From Alphaproteobacteria bacterium (lineage in GTDB: Bacteria > Pseudomonadota > Alphaproteobacteria > Rhizobiales > Xanthobacteraceae): a stretch of 45,734 nucleotides of DNA. Positions 38,955 through 45,734 of the stretch are shown here, in pieces (within the stretch, counting starts at the first letter, position 1; every line of letters starts with the position of its first letter). The notes beneath the pieces were generated by a model. It made no database searches, was not told where the DNA came from, and was given only the letters and a program-made list of their open reading frames with translations. The position numbers and the translations under genes are program-made. The DNA lies in NCBI GenBank assembly GCA_005884685.1, contig VBAH01000052.1, positions 1 to 45,734 of the forward strand. The letters are read 5' to 3'.

Positions 38955-39590
38955 TTGCTCGATCCGACGCCGCTCGTTGCGCGAACGCCCGTCATTCCGG
39001 TGCTCACGATCGAGCGCTTAGCCGAGGCGGTGCCGCTTGCGCGCGCGCTCGTGGCGGGCGGCTTGCCGGTGATCGAGGTGACGCTGCGCACCAAAGCGGC
39101 GCTCGATGCCATCAAGGCGATTGCCGCGGAAGTGCCGGATTGCGTCGTCGGCGTCGGCACGGTGACGCGCGTGTCCGACATCGCGGCGGCGATCGCGGCG
39201 GGCGCGAAATATCTCGTCAGTCCCGGCACGCCTTCCGAACTTGCCGCCGCGTTGGCTGAGGCGTCCGTTCCCGCGCTGCCCGGCTGCGCGACGGTGTCCG
39301 AAGCGATGGCCCTTGCGGCATGGGGTTTCGGAGTCCTCAAGTTCTTCCCCGCCGAAGCCTCCGGCGGCGTGGCGTGGCTCAAATCGGTTGCGGCGCCGCT
39401 CCCCGACCTGAGGTTCTGCCCGACCGGGGGCATCGACTCGAAAAACATCGCGGCCTATCTGGGCTGCGCCAACGTGCTCGCGGTCGGTGGCTCGTGGGTC
39501 GCGCCGAAGGATGCCATCGATGCGGGCGATTTCGCCCGCATCACGCGGCTTGCGCGCGAGGCGTCGGCGCTGCGCGCACGCGCCGCATGA
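38955..39590 (+). CDS. eda: 2-dehydro-3-deoxyphosphogluconate (KDPG) aldolase
   Basis: A 211-residue class I aldolase. [40 protein letters not shown] (Glu of the active site), [52 protein letters not shown] and [11 protein letters not shown] (Schiff-base Lys in LKFFPAE) are all family motifs. It cleaves KDPG to pyruvate and glyceraldehyde-3-phosphate (Entner-Doudoroff and KDG pathways). The start is TTG 38955, with GGAG from the repeat tail upstream. The stop overlaps the next gene by ATGA. The convergent PfkB kinase probably makes its substrate. Confidence 0.95.
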   Translation: MLDPTPLVARTPVIPVLTIERLAEAVPLARALVAGGLPVIEVTLRTKAALDAIKAIAAEVPDCVVGVGTVTRVSDIAAAIAAGAKYLVSPGTPSELAAALAEASVPALPGCATVSEAMALAAWGFGVLKFFPAEASGGVAWLKSVAAPLPDLRFCPTGGIDSKNIAAYLGCANVLAVGGSWVAPKDAIDAGDFARITRLAREASALRARAA

Positions 39591-40132
39591 GCAAACCGAA
39601 GCGCCGGCGCGCCTTCGACTGGTCCGCCGCCGTCATCGCGACGCTCGCCGTCACGTCGGCCGTCATCGTGTTCCTGCGTGACGGGCAGACGCGCTTCCTC
39701 GCGATCCTCTTCGACGACGTCGGCCTGTTCGGCACGATGCTGCCGAAAATTCTGGCGGGCTGCCTGATCGGCGCGTTCGTCACGCTGCTGCTGCCACGCG
39801 AGACCATCGCCCGGTGGGTGGGGGCGGAGTCCGGTCTCGCCGGCATCCTGCTCGCGACGGTCGCGGGCGCGATCATGCCGGGCGGACCCTTCACCATCTA
39901 CCCGATCGCCGGCGCCCTGCTGGCGGCCGGCGCCGATGCCGGCGCGGCCTGCGCGTTCGTGATCTCGTGGACGCTGATCGGATACACCCGCGCGATCGTG
40001 TGGGAGCTGCCGTTCTTCGGGCTCGACTTCGTCACCTGGCGCGTCATCTTCTGCCTGCCGTTGCCGATCCTGGCGGGGCTTGCGGCACGTGCGATCTGGC
40101 GACTGATGCAGCGCAGGGCGGGCGCGGCATGA
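39587..40132 (+). CDS. Half-permease (ArsP_1/permease-like), first of a pair
   Basis: A 181-residue membrane protein with about four helices. The block MLPKILAGCLIGAFVTLLLP, then WVGAESGLAGILLATVAGAI, then MPGGPFTIYPIAGALLAAGA is the core of permease-family proteins (DUF318/ArsP_1 type), normally present twice in one chain. Here each half is a separate gene. The start overlaps the aldolase stop (ATGA) and the stop overlaps the second half (ATGA), so the three genes are translationally coupled. Substrate unknown; the aldolase link hints at a sugar acid. Confidence 0.7.
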   Translation: MSKPKRRRAFDWSAAVIATLAVTSAVIVFLRDGQTRFLAILFDDVGLFGTMLPKILAGCLIGAFVTLLLPRETIARWVGAESGLAGILLATVAGAIMPGGPFTIYPIAGALLAAGADAGAACAFVISWTLIGYTRAIVWELPFFGLDFVTWRVIFCLPLPILAGLAARAIWRLMQRRAGAA

Positions 40133-40623
40133 ACCTGATCATCGACATCGCGCTGTGGACCATCGTGCTGGCGCTCGGTGCCGTGCTGATCCTGCGCAGC
40201 AATTCCCTGTTCGTCGACTCGCTGCGCCTGGCGTGGCGCGAATTCCTGATGCTGCTGCCGCGCATCGCAATCGGCATGGTCGGGTCCGGGTTCATCGCCG
40301 AACTGTTGCCCGGCGCGCTCATCCCGTCGTGGCTCGGGGCGGAGACCGGAACGGGAGGCCTCGCGCTCGCGACCGTGCTCGGCGCGCTGACGCCGGGCGG
40401 GCCGGTGGTCGGCTTTTCGATCGCCGCTGCCGCGCTGAAAAGCGGAGCGGGAGCGCCGCAGATCATCGCCTACACGATCGCCTGGGCGCTGTTCGCGCTC
40501 CCGCGCCTGCTGGTGTTCGAGATCCCCGCGATGCCGGCGCGCGTGGTGTGGCTGCGCGCCGCGGTCTCGCTGCCGCTGCCGTTCATCGCCGCGTGGGCCG
40601 CGATGGCGGTGGGAAAGCCGTGA
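40129..40623 (+). CDS. Half-permease, second of the pair
   Basis: A 164-residue membrane protein paralogous to the preceding one: MLLPRIAIGMVGSGFIAELL, IPSWLGAETGTGGLALATVL, GALTPGGPVVGFSIAAAALK. The shared W(L/V)GAE(S/T)G...G.(I/L)(M/T)PGGP core is visible by eye. It probably pairs with the first half to form the equivalent of one complete permease. The start ATG overlaps the previous stop by ATGA. It ends before a compound R1 repeat that separates it from the convergent KDG kinase. Confidence 0.7.
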   Translation: MNLIIDIALWTIVLALGAVLILRSNSLFVDSLRLAWREFLMLLPRIAIGMVGSGFIAELLPGALIPSWLGAETGTGGLALATVLGALTPGGPVVGFSIAAAALKSGAGAPQIIAYTIAWALFALPRLLVFEIPAMPARVVWLRAAVSLPLPFIAAWAAMAVGKP

Positions 40624-40714
40624 TTCCGCTCGTCCCCGCGAACGCGGGGACCCAGAGCCAAGAACTGGATTCCCGCTGGAGCCTGTCCCCGCGAAGGCGG
40701 GGACGGGAATGAGC
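40624..40714 (+). repeat. Compound R1 repeat (copy e) with a second hairpin nested inside
   Basis: The R1 element CCGCTC-GTCCCCGC-GAAC-GCGGGGAC-CCAG...CTGG-ATTCCCGC is interrupted in its right hairpin. The insert is GAGCCTGTCCCCGCGAAGGC-GGGGAC (about 40679-40704). The element then resumes with GGGAATGAGCGGG. The insert matches the palindrome nested at 29106-29129. Confidence 0.75.
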
Positions 40715-40722
40715 GGGATAGG

Positions 40723-41646
40723 TCAATGCATCGCCGCAGCCGCGCGCGGCATGATCGCGCCGCGATGGCGGATCTTCTCGGCCGCGAGCGCGTGCGCGGC
40801 CTGCGCGGCGGCGACCGGCGCCTCGCCGTTGAGCCGCGCCGCCAGATACGCGGCGTTGAACGAATCCCCCGCCGCCGTGGTGTCGACCGGCTCGACCACC
40901 TGCGGCACCGGCACATATTCGCGCCCCGACTTGTCGGCGATCAGCGCGCTCTCCGAGCCGTTCTTGACCGCGATCTCGCCGATGCCGAAGGCCTGCAGCC
41001 GCGCGACCGTCGCCTCCGGATTGGCGTCGCCCCACAGCATCGCCTCGTCCTCGAAGGTCGGCAGCGCGATGTCGACGCGCTTGAGCGCCTCGGTGAATAC
41101 CGTGCGCGTGCGCGCGAGGTCGCCCTTCCAGCCACGCGGCCGGAAATTGCCGTCGAACGCCACCATCACGCCTTGCCGGCGCGCAAGTTCGAGCGCGGCG
41201 AGAAAGCGGCCGAGCCCGGTGTTGGAATAAAGCGACAGCGTCACGCCGGAGAAATAGACGAGCCGCGCCGACAACAGCGCCTCGGCGATCGCCGGCCATT
41301 CGGGCAGCTCGAACAGCTCGCGCGCCGGCGAGGTTTCGCGCCAGTAGAAGAACTTGCGCTCGCCCTTCTCGTCGGTCTCGATCAAATAGAGGCCGGGCAT
41401 GCGCCCCGGCACGCGCACGATCAGGTCGGCGTTGACGCTTTCGGCGGAGGCGAGCGAGAGCAGCGCGCCGGAGTAGGGGTCGTCGCCCAGCGCGGTCGCG
41501 TAGGCGGACGGGATGCCGGCGCGCGCGAGATAGACCGCGGTGTTGAAGGTGTCGCCGCCGAACGAGAGCCCGTAGCGGCCGTCCGCCCCGCGCGCGAGCT
41601 CGACCATCACTTCGCCGACGCAGATGACGCGGGATTTCTCGGGCAT
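40723..41646 (-). CDS. kdgK: 2-dehydro-3-deoxygluconate kinase-like PfkB sugar kinase
   Basis: A 307-residue ribokinase-family kinase. The N-terminal VICVGEVMVELARG and GLSFGGDTFNTAVYLARAGI are typical of KDG kinase. The C-terminal PfkB signature VEPVDTTAAGDSFNAAYLAA holds the catalytic Asp and anion hole. It phosphorylates 2-keto-3-deoxygluconate to KDPG, the substrate of the aldolase encoded convergently. ATG 41646 gives the usual N-terminus; the ribosome-binding site is weak and the frame extends to 41679. The two KDG-pathway enzymes are neighbours but on opposite strands with a repeat between. Confidence 0.9.
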   Translation of the reverse strand: MPEKSRVICVGEVMVELARGADGRYGLSFGGDTFNTAVYLARAGIPSAYATALGDDPYSGALLSLASAESVNADLIVRVPGRMPGLYLIETDEKGERKFFYWRETSPARELFELPEWPAIAEALLSARLVYFSGVTLSLYSNTGLGRFLAALELARRQGVMVAFDGNFRPRGWKGDLARTRTVFTEALKRVDIALPTFEDEAMLWGDANPEATVARLQAFGIGEIAVKNGSESALIADKSGREYVPVPQVVEPVDTTAAGDSFNAAYLAARLNGEAPVAAAQAAHALAAEKIRHRGAIMPRAAAAMH

Positions 41647-42588
41647 CAGATCAGGTTCCAATTTCGCGGAATGAAGCACGGGGAGGGTGGGGTTGTCATG
41701 GGCGCAACGCGCTCCGCTTTCACCCTCCCCTGCAGGGGGAGGGTCGACGCGAATGAAATGAGCGTCGGGGTGGGGTGAGCTTTCACGAATTCACCCCACC
41801 CCGGCTCGCATTCGCTTCGCTCCTGCTCGCCGACCCTCCCCCTCCAGGGGAGGGTGTCAGAGTACGCGGCGCCCGCATTGCGCTCCGTCGCGATCCTCCA
41901 ATTCGATTGTCAAAAAGCCAACGCTGCGCCGCCGGTTTTCGTGGGGCGCCGGATGCCCTTTGTCCGTTTCCGTTCCCCGAAAAATGAGGGGGATGGAGCG
42001 CTGGACGGCGCTGGCGCGATTGACGGACGCGCCCGGTGGCCCGCCTCGCGGTCGAGCCGATCTCCGGAAATTCGGCCGGAGATCACCGGTCCATGACGGG
42101 GACCGGCGCGCCTTCCGGCGCTCCATCGCGGCGTTTTCCTTGCTGCGTCGGGCCGCGCTTTCCGCAGCGCTCTGAGCGCTGCCGTCAGCCAGCTCCTGGC
42201 AGGGGACCGTTGTGTCACGCAGACAAGTTTACGCAGTCTGCGCAAGCTTGACTGCGCGCGGAGCCCCGACGCAGCCCGAGTGCGCGGCTGCGAACCGCGC
42301 CCGCGGGCGGCGCACCAGCCAAGGCCCGGAATTGCCGGGCGCCGGCTGCCGGAGCTCCAGGACCTGTTCTCCGGTCCCGCCTCCGGCCTGCTCCGCGCTC
42401 AAGACGCCTCATGAGTGCGCCCCTCAGCGAGCAGGGTGCGGAGAGGATAAGGCCGGGTCTGGAGCGCCGTGCGTAACTTTTTTTCGCGGGTGTAAAGGGG
42501 CTTTGTAGCGCGTAGGGCGCAACGCACTGCGCCGGCGAGCGCTACGGCAACAAGCGCTCAGTTCCTTATGAACGGCGCCATGATGCCA
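41647..42588. other. Gene-poor stretch of ~0.94 kb
   Basis: No convincing coding region is seen on either strand. The first part holds an R4 repeat (41721-41856). From ~41870 to 42560 the sequence is GC-rich with short frames only, and codon patterns and motifs do not support any of them. A T-run (TTTTTTTTCGCGGG near 42479) and short palindromes occur. It may be an eroded gene or non-coding RNA region; nothing is identifiable. Confidence 0.5.
41721..41856 (+). repeat. Intergenic palindrome, family R4 (ACCCTCCCC type)
   Basis: CACCCTCCCCTGCAGGGGGAGGGTCG at the left and CGACCCTCCCCCTCCAGGGGAGGGTG at the right flank a middle of GTCGGGGTGGGGTGAG...TCACCCCACCCCGGC. It is a nested palindrome: each arm is itself a hairpin, and the two arms pair with each other. 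Confidence 0.8.
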
Positions 42589-42918
42589 TCAATCGTCGGT
42601 GCACTCGCGCATTCCAGCCGGGCGCGTCGCTGTGGTGCTTTTCGCCGAAGTACCTGGGCCTGTGCCTGCGGCTGTACTGCTGGTCCCGCCGGAATTGCCG
42701 GCGGTGCTCGACCCAGACGTTGATCCGGTGGTCTTGGCGCCCGCTTGGGTCACGTTGTTTTGGACCTGATTGGTCGCCTTATCCCAGCATTGTGCGTTTG
42801 CTGCATCGGCCGTTCCCGAGCCGGCCGCGCTCGAACCCGAACTCGTCTGCGCGGCCGCAAAACTGATCGTGCCTGCAAAGAGCGCGGCTACCAGCACCCC
42901 GAGACCGGAAATGCGCAT
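42589..42918 (-). CDS. Small secreted Ser/Thr/Gly-rich protein
   Basis: A 109-residue protein. The signal peptide is GLGVLVAALFAGTISFAAAQ, cut after ~AAA (residue 22-23). The mature part is low-complexity SSGSSAAGSGTAD, a short QCWDKATNQVQNNV element, then a Ser/Thr/Gly run and a C-terminal MRECTDD. Two cysteines bracket the low-complexity region and could form a disulfide. ATG 42918 is preceded by AGGAGG. No family recognised; such proteins occur widely in bradyrhizobia. Confidence 0.7.
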   Translation of the reverse strand: MRISGLGVLVAALFAGTISFAAAQTSSGSSAAGSGTADAANAQCWDKATNQVQNNVTQAGAKTTGSTSGSSTAGNSGGTSSTAAGTGPGTSAKSTTATRPAGMRECTDD

Positions 42919-42992
42919 GGACGTTTCCCCTCCTGTTGGGCCATATCAACAGCGGACGGGTGCATCGCGAAGGCCCGTCGTGTGATGAGCGG

Positions 42993-43247
42993 TTATCGTT
43001 TTTCGAGTTTGCCAATGACCTTCTGACCATTCTCTTCCGCGATGGTGAAGGACACATTGTCCCCCTCCTTCAGCGCGTTGAAGAGGAGCCCATCTTTGGG
43101 CTTATACGCAACGGACTGTCCGCTTTCGTCTTTGATGGTAATCGTACCGGCGGGCTCGTCGATCTTGACCACTTGGCCGACGGTTTGAGCCCAAGCCGAA
43201 ACAGTCAACAACGCCCAAATGACCATGCTGGCGTTAATCTTCCCCAT
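42993..43247 (-). CDS. Small CusF-like periplasmic protein lacking metal ligands
   Basis: An 84-residue protein with a signal peptide (MVIWALLTVSAWAQ). The mature part VGQVVKIDEPAGTITIKDES...LKEGDNVSFTIAEENGQKVI follows the CusF small beta-barrel pattern (G-x-(V/I)-x-x-I-D-...-G-T-I-T-I, then G-D-x-V-x-F). The His, Met and Trp residues that bind copper in CusF are not at the expected places, so metal binding is doubtful. The ATG follows AGGAG. It lies 74 bases from the secreted Ser-rich protein in the same direction. Confidence 0.65.
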   Translation of the reverse strand: MGKINASMVIWALLTVSAWAQTVGQVVKIDEPAGTITIKDESGQSVAYKPKDGLLFNALKEGDNVSFTIAEENGQKVIGKLEKR

Positions 43248-43409
43248 GGCGTGCTCCTGTTGCGTTGGCCGAAGTTCGGACGGAACGCGGCGCTCGTCCG
43301 CAAAGTTCCAAATGAACTGTCAACGCCGCCAACCGCGGGGCGCGCGCCGGTCCGTCCGCCCTCGGAACCGGAACCCCATGGAAGCGTTCTCCCGCAAAGG
43401 GAGCACACC

Positions 43410-43655
43410 ATGCGCGACAATCTGCACGACATCATCCCGACCGACATCCCGGCGCCGGTCGAGCGGGCGCCGCTCGAGCTCGATCAGGACATCACGCGCA
43501 AGGACGCCTGGATGTTCGCGCCGCTGATCGCAGCCGCGGTGACGCTGCCGCTGGTCGCGACCGTGGCGCTCGCGGTCAGCGTCTGGCATCTGGCGACGCA
43601 CGAGCCCTCTTTCGCCTCGGCGCAGCCGACGACGTTCGCGAGCCGCTGGCTTTAA
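43410..43655 (+). CDS. Small single-pass membrane protein
   Basis: An 81-residue protein: an acidic/Pro-rich N-terminus (DIIPTDIPAPVERAPLELDQ), one membrane helix (MFAPLIAAAVTLPLVATVAL and onward, ~35-58) and a short tail. ATG 43410 follows AAGGGAG. No family recognised. It stands alone between the CusF-like gene (divergent) and an R1 repeat. Confidence 0.6.
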   Translation: MRDNLHDIIPTDIPAPVERAPLELDQDITRKDAWMFAPLIAAAVTLPLVATVALAVSVWHLATHEPSFASAQPTTFASRWL

Positions 43656-43693
43656 ACCACAGTGATGCCGGTAGATGCACCGGCTTTGAACTC

Positions 43694-43778
43694 GCTCCGC
43701 TCATTCCCGCGCAAGCGGGAATCCAGTTCTTTCGGTGTGTTTGGCTCTGGGTCCCCGCTTTCGCGGGGACGAGCGGAG
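43694..43778 (-). repeat. Double-hairpin intergenic repeat, family R1 copy f (inverted)
   Basis: CTCCGCTC-ATTCCCGC-GCAA-GCGGGAAT-CCAG...TCTGG-GTCCCCGC-TTTC-GCGGGGAC-GAGCGGAG. It has the same parts as the other R1 copies but in the opposite orientation relative to the + strand. Confidence 0.85.
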
Positions 43779-43826
43779 TTAATGCCCGGCCCTACCGCCA
43801 ACGGAACGGACATGCGAATTTGAGGC

Positions 43827-44999
43827 ATGTCCTCGGCGCCGCATTTCCCGATCGACGCGCAGGAGTTCTGGCGCGATCCCTATCCGGCGTTCGCGGCGAT
43901 GCGGCGCGACGCGCCGATCTGCTTCGTGCCGCAGCTGGGGAGCACGCTGTTCACCCGGCGCGACGACATCTTCGTCTGCGAGAAGCGGATCGACGTGTTC
44001 TCCTCGCATCAGCCGGCCGGCCTGATGAACCGGCTGATGGGCCACAACATGATGCGCAAGGACGGCGACGCGCACATGGCGGAGCGCTCCGTCTATTTTC
44101 CCGCCGTGTCGCCGAAGGCGGTGCGCGCGCATTGGCGCGATGAATTCCAGGCGCATGCGGACCGCATTCTCGGCGCGCTCGCGCCCAAGGGCCGCGCCGA
44201 CCTGTTGGCCGAGTTCGCGCTGCCGCTCTCGGGCGAGTGCCTCAAGTCGGTGACCGGGCTTACCAACATCCGCTGTGAGGAGATGGACGCGTGGTCGCGG
44301 GGGATGATCGACGGCATCGCGAATTACGCCGGCGACCCGGCAATCGAGGCGCGCTGCCATCGGGCGACCGCCGGCATCGATGCGGCGATCGACGACATGC
44401 TCCCCGTTGTGCGGAAAGTCCCGGACCATTCGCTGCTCAGCGTCATGATCCACGGCGGCATGCCGGAAGAAAACGTGCGCCACAATATCAAGCTGACGAT
44501 CTCGGGCGGGCAGAACGAGCCGCGCAAGGCGATCGCCGGTTGCATCTGGGCGCTGCTGACGCACCCCGAACAATTTGCGCTCGTGCGCGACGGCAAGGTC
44601 GCGTGGCTCGCCGTGTTCGAGGAGTTTGCGCGCTGGATCTCGCCGATCGGCATGTCGCCGCGCCGCATTGCCACGCCCTATGCGGTGAATGGCGTGGAGC
44701 TTGCGCCGGAGGACCGCGTGTTCCTGATGTTCGGCTCGGCCAACCGCGACGAGGCGCATTTCGCCGACGCGGACAAGTTCGACGTTACGCGCGATACCTC
44801 GAAGAGCATCGCGTTCGGCGCGGGCCCGCATTTCTGCGCCGGCGCGGCCGCTTCGCGCGCGATGATCGCCGACGTGGCGCTGCCGGGCGTGTTCGCGCGG
44901 CTGAAAGGTTTGCGGCTGGATGAAAGCGAGGGCGTGCGCATCACCGGCTGGGCGTTCCGCGGGCTGCAGAACTTGCCGGTGGTGTGGGATGAACCCTAA
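43827..44999 (+). CDS. Cytochrome P450 with unusual I-helix
   Basis: A 390-residue soluble P450. The heme-binding loop is FGAGPHFCAGAA with Cys337 as thiolate ligand. EEFARW supplies ExxR in the K-helix. The I-helix reads SGGQNEPRKAI where classical P450s have (A/G)Gx(D/E)T(T/S): the Asp/Glu-Thr acid-alcohol pair is replaced by Asn-Glu-Pro, so proton delivery must differ or the chemistry is altered (for example peroxygenase-like use, inference). No ferredoxin or reductase gene is next to it. ATG 43827 has TGAGG close upstream. An acyl-CoA dehydrogenase lies convergent beyond an R1 repeat. Confidence 0.92.
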   Translation: MSSAPHFPIDAQEFWRDPYPAFAAMRRDAPICFVPQLGSTLFTRRDDIFVCEKRIDVFSSHQPAGLMNRLMGHNMMRKDGDAHMAERSVYFPAVSPKAVRAHWRDEFQAHADRILGALAPKGRADLLAEFALPLSGECLKSVTGLTNIRCEEMDAWSRGMIDGIANYAGDPAIEARCHRATAGIDAAIDDMLPVVRKVPDHSLLSVMIHGGMPEENVRHNIKLTISGGQNEPRKAIAGCIWALLTHPEQFALVRDGKVAWLAVFEEFARWISPIGMSPRRIATPYAVNGVELAPEDRVFLMFGSANRDEAHFADADKFDVTRDTSKSIAFGAGPHFCAGAAASRAMIADVALPGVFARLKGLRLDESEGVRITGWAFRGLQNLPVVWDEP

Positions 45000-45000
45000 T

Positions 45001-45071
45001 CCGCTCATGCCCGCGAAAGCGGGCATCCAGGGCCAAGAACTGGGTCCCCGCTTTCGCGGGGACGAGCGGAG
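45001..45071 (-). repeat. Double-hairpin intergenic repeat, family R1 copy g (inverted)
   Basis: CCGCTC-ATGCCCGC-GAAA-GCGGGCAT-CCAG...CTGG-GTCCCCGC-TTTC-GCGGGGAC-GAGCGG. It lies between the convergent P450 and acyl-CoA dehydrogenase genes. Confidence 0.85.
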
Positions 45072-45077
45072 CGAGAG

Positions 45078-45734
45078 TTAAGCCTCCGCCCCCGCATACT
45101 TCCCCGCCGTCGCGGGAAACATCGACTTGACGATCTTCATCCTGGAAATGTCCGCGGTCGCGTCCATATGCAAAAAGATCGCGGCGTCGCGGAAAAGTTT
45201 CTCCACGCCGAAATCGAGCATCACGCCGTTGCCGCCGTGCAGCTCCATCGCGTGCTGCGCGACCTTCATGATCTCCTCCGAGGCGAACACCTTGACCATG
45301 TTGCACAGCGTGTCGGCATCGGCCGCGTTGTCGTCGACCGCCTGCGCGGCGCGGCCAAGCAGCGCGCGCACCGCCTCGATGCGCGTCGCCATGTCGGCGA
45401 GCCGCAGCGCCACCGCCTGGTGCTTGATCAGGATGCGGCCGCCCTGCACGTAGTTCTGGACGTAATCCGACGTCACCTCGAAGGCGCGCAGGCCGACGCC
45501 GAGGTTTTTCGCCGCCTGGATGATCTTGCCGGGGCGGAAATAGATGCCGGCTTGGCCGAGCGCGTCGTTCTCGACCAGCAGATGGTCGGCCGGCACGCGC
45601 ATGTCCTCGAACACGAGTTCGCCGTTGTTCATGAAGCGGCAGCCCATCGTTTCGTTCCAGCGCGCGACGGTGAGCCCGGGCGTATCGCGCGGCACCAGGA
45701 AGCTCGACGTGCCCTGCAGCATGCCGACTTTGGG
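45078..45734 (-). CDS. Acyl-CoA dehydrogenase family protein (partial, 5' end outside window)
   Basis: The window holds the C-terminal ~218 residues; the frame is open to the window edge (PKVGMLQGTSSFLVPRDTPG). SSFLVPRDTPGLTV and NGELVFEDMRVPADHLL are the middle beta-domain. GRAAQAVDDNAADADTLCNM, KVFASEEIMKVAQHAMELHG and GNGVMLDFGVEKLFRDAAIF are the C-terminal helical domain with the QxxGGxG-like FAD-binding region (here ELHGGNGV). It oxidises an acyl-CoA using FAD and ETF; the substrate is unknown. The methionine at 45722 is internal and not the start. Confidence 0.93.
   Translation of the reverse strand, partial: PKVGMLQGTSSFLVPRDTPGLTVARWNETMGCRFMNNGELVFEDMRVPADHLLVENDALGQAGIYFRPGKIIQAAKNLGVGLRAFEVTSDYVQNYVQGGRILIKHQAVALRLADMATRIEAVRALLGRAAQAVDDNAADADTLCNMVKVFASEEIMKVAQHAMELHGGNGVMLDFGVEKLFRDAAIFLHMDATADISRMKIVKSMFPATAGKYAGAEA

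Noticed and set aside
41854-42508. Several 65-110-codon frames in the gene-poor stretch
   Set aside because: They overlap each other in several frames, lack ribosome-binding sites and show no domain-like pattern.
2407-45071. CRISPR-like repetition
   Set aside because: The repeats are dispersed single intergenic copies with hairpin structure, not an array with regular spacers, and no cas gene is present.

Overview
The window looks like a chromosomal segment of a high-GC alphaproteobacterium, most likely Hyphomicrobiales (Bradyrhizobium / Xanthobacteraceae-like). Support comes from the rRNA operon end with a rhizobial-type 5S, the initiator tRNA, FixK/FNR-type boxes, Bug and TAXI-TRAP solute-binding proteins, dense SDR/MAPEG/RidA metabolism, and many dispersed palindromic intergenic repeats. 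Species cannot be named from sequence reading alone.

Layout. 1-590: 3' end of 23S rRNA, spacer, 5S rRNA and a strong terminator. 0.7-5.3 kb: DoxX-like membrane protein, tartrate dehydrogenase-type enzyme, YncE-like beta-propeller, YcaQ-type DNA glycosylase, LysE exporter. 5.4-9 kb: cell-wall block with an RlpA lipoprotein, an M15-like protein and an L,D-transpeptidase. 9-14.3 kb: stress/envelope block with an NTF2-like protein, a holin-like protein, a frameshifted DUF883-like gene, a coiled-coil protein, ExoD, a nucleotide-sugar-epimerase-like SDR, a DUF1269 protein and HdeD. Two of its transcripts, and the DoxX gene, carry an FNR/FixK box at nearly the same distance from the start codon. 14.3-17 kb: TetR divergent from a Bug-type binding protein, then a CHAD protein. 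17.1-21.6 kb: a peptidoglycan-precursor module of membrane-anchored MurF-like ligase, alpha/beta hydrolase, VanX-like D,D-dipeptidase and divergent D-Ala-D-Ala ligase homologue, then tRNA-fMet.

21.7-28.4 kb: RidA, two divergent SDRs, a fused TAXI-TRAP permease with its binding protein, and an M20 peptidase. 28.5-32 kb: MAPEG protein, CrcB with a relic second crcB tail, isochorismatase-type hydrolase and NCS2-like permease. 32.0-33.8 kb: a visibly AT-richer insert with a membrane leucine-rich-repeat protein, flanked by a truncated DUF6471 gene and TTAGGAC direct repeats. 33.9-38.8 kb: TetR-RND adaptor-RND pump operon. 39-41.6 kb: KDPG aldolase translationally coupled to two half-permeases, convergent with a KDG kinase. 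41.6-43.7 kb: a gene-poor stretch, then three small membrane/secreted proteins. 43.8-45.7 kb: cytochrome P450 and an acyl-CoA dehydrogenase cut by the window end.

The best candidate for an undescribed system is the 17.1-21.6 kb module. It has the parts needed to make and enforce an altered D-Ala-D-X peptidoglycan terminus in a Gram-negative, without any VanRS-like regulator or VanH nearby. A second theme is four families of intergenic palindromic repeats. Some copies nest inside others or appear to supply ribosome-binding sites, start codons or a stop codon to neighbouring genes.
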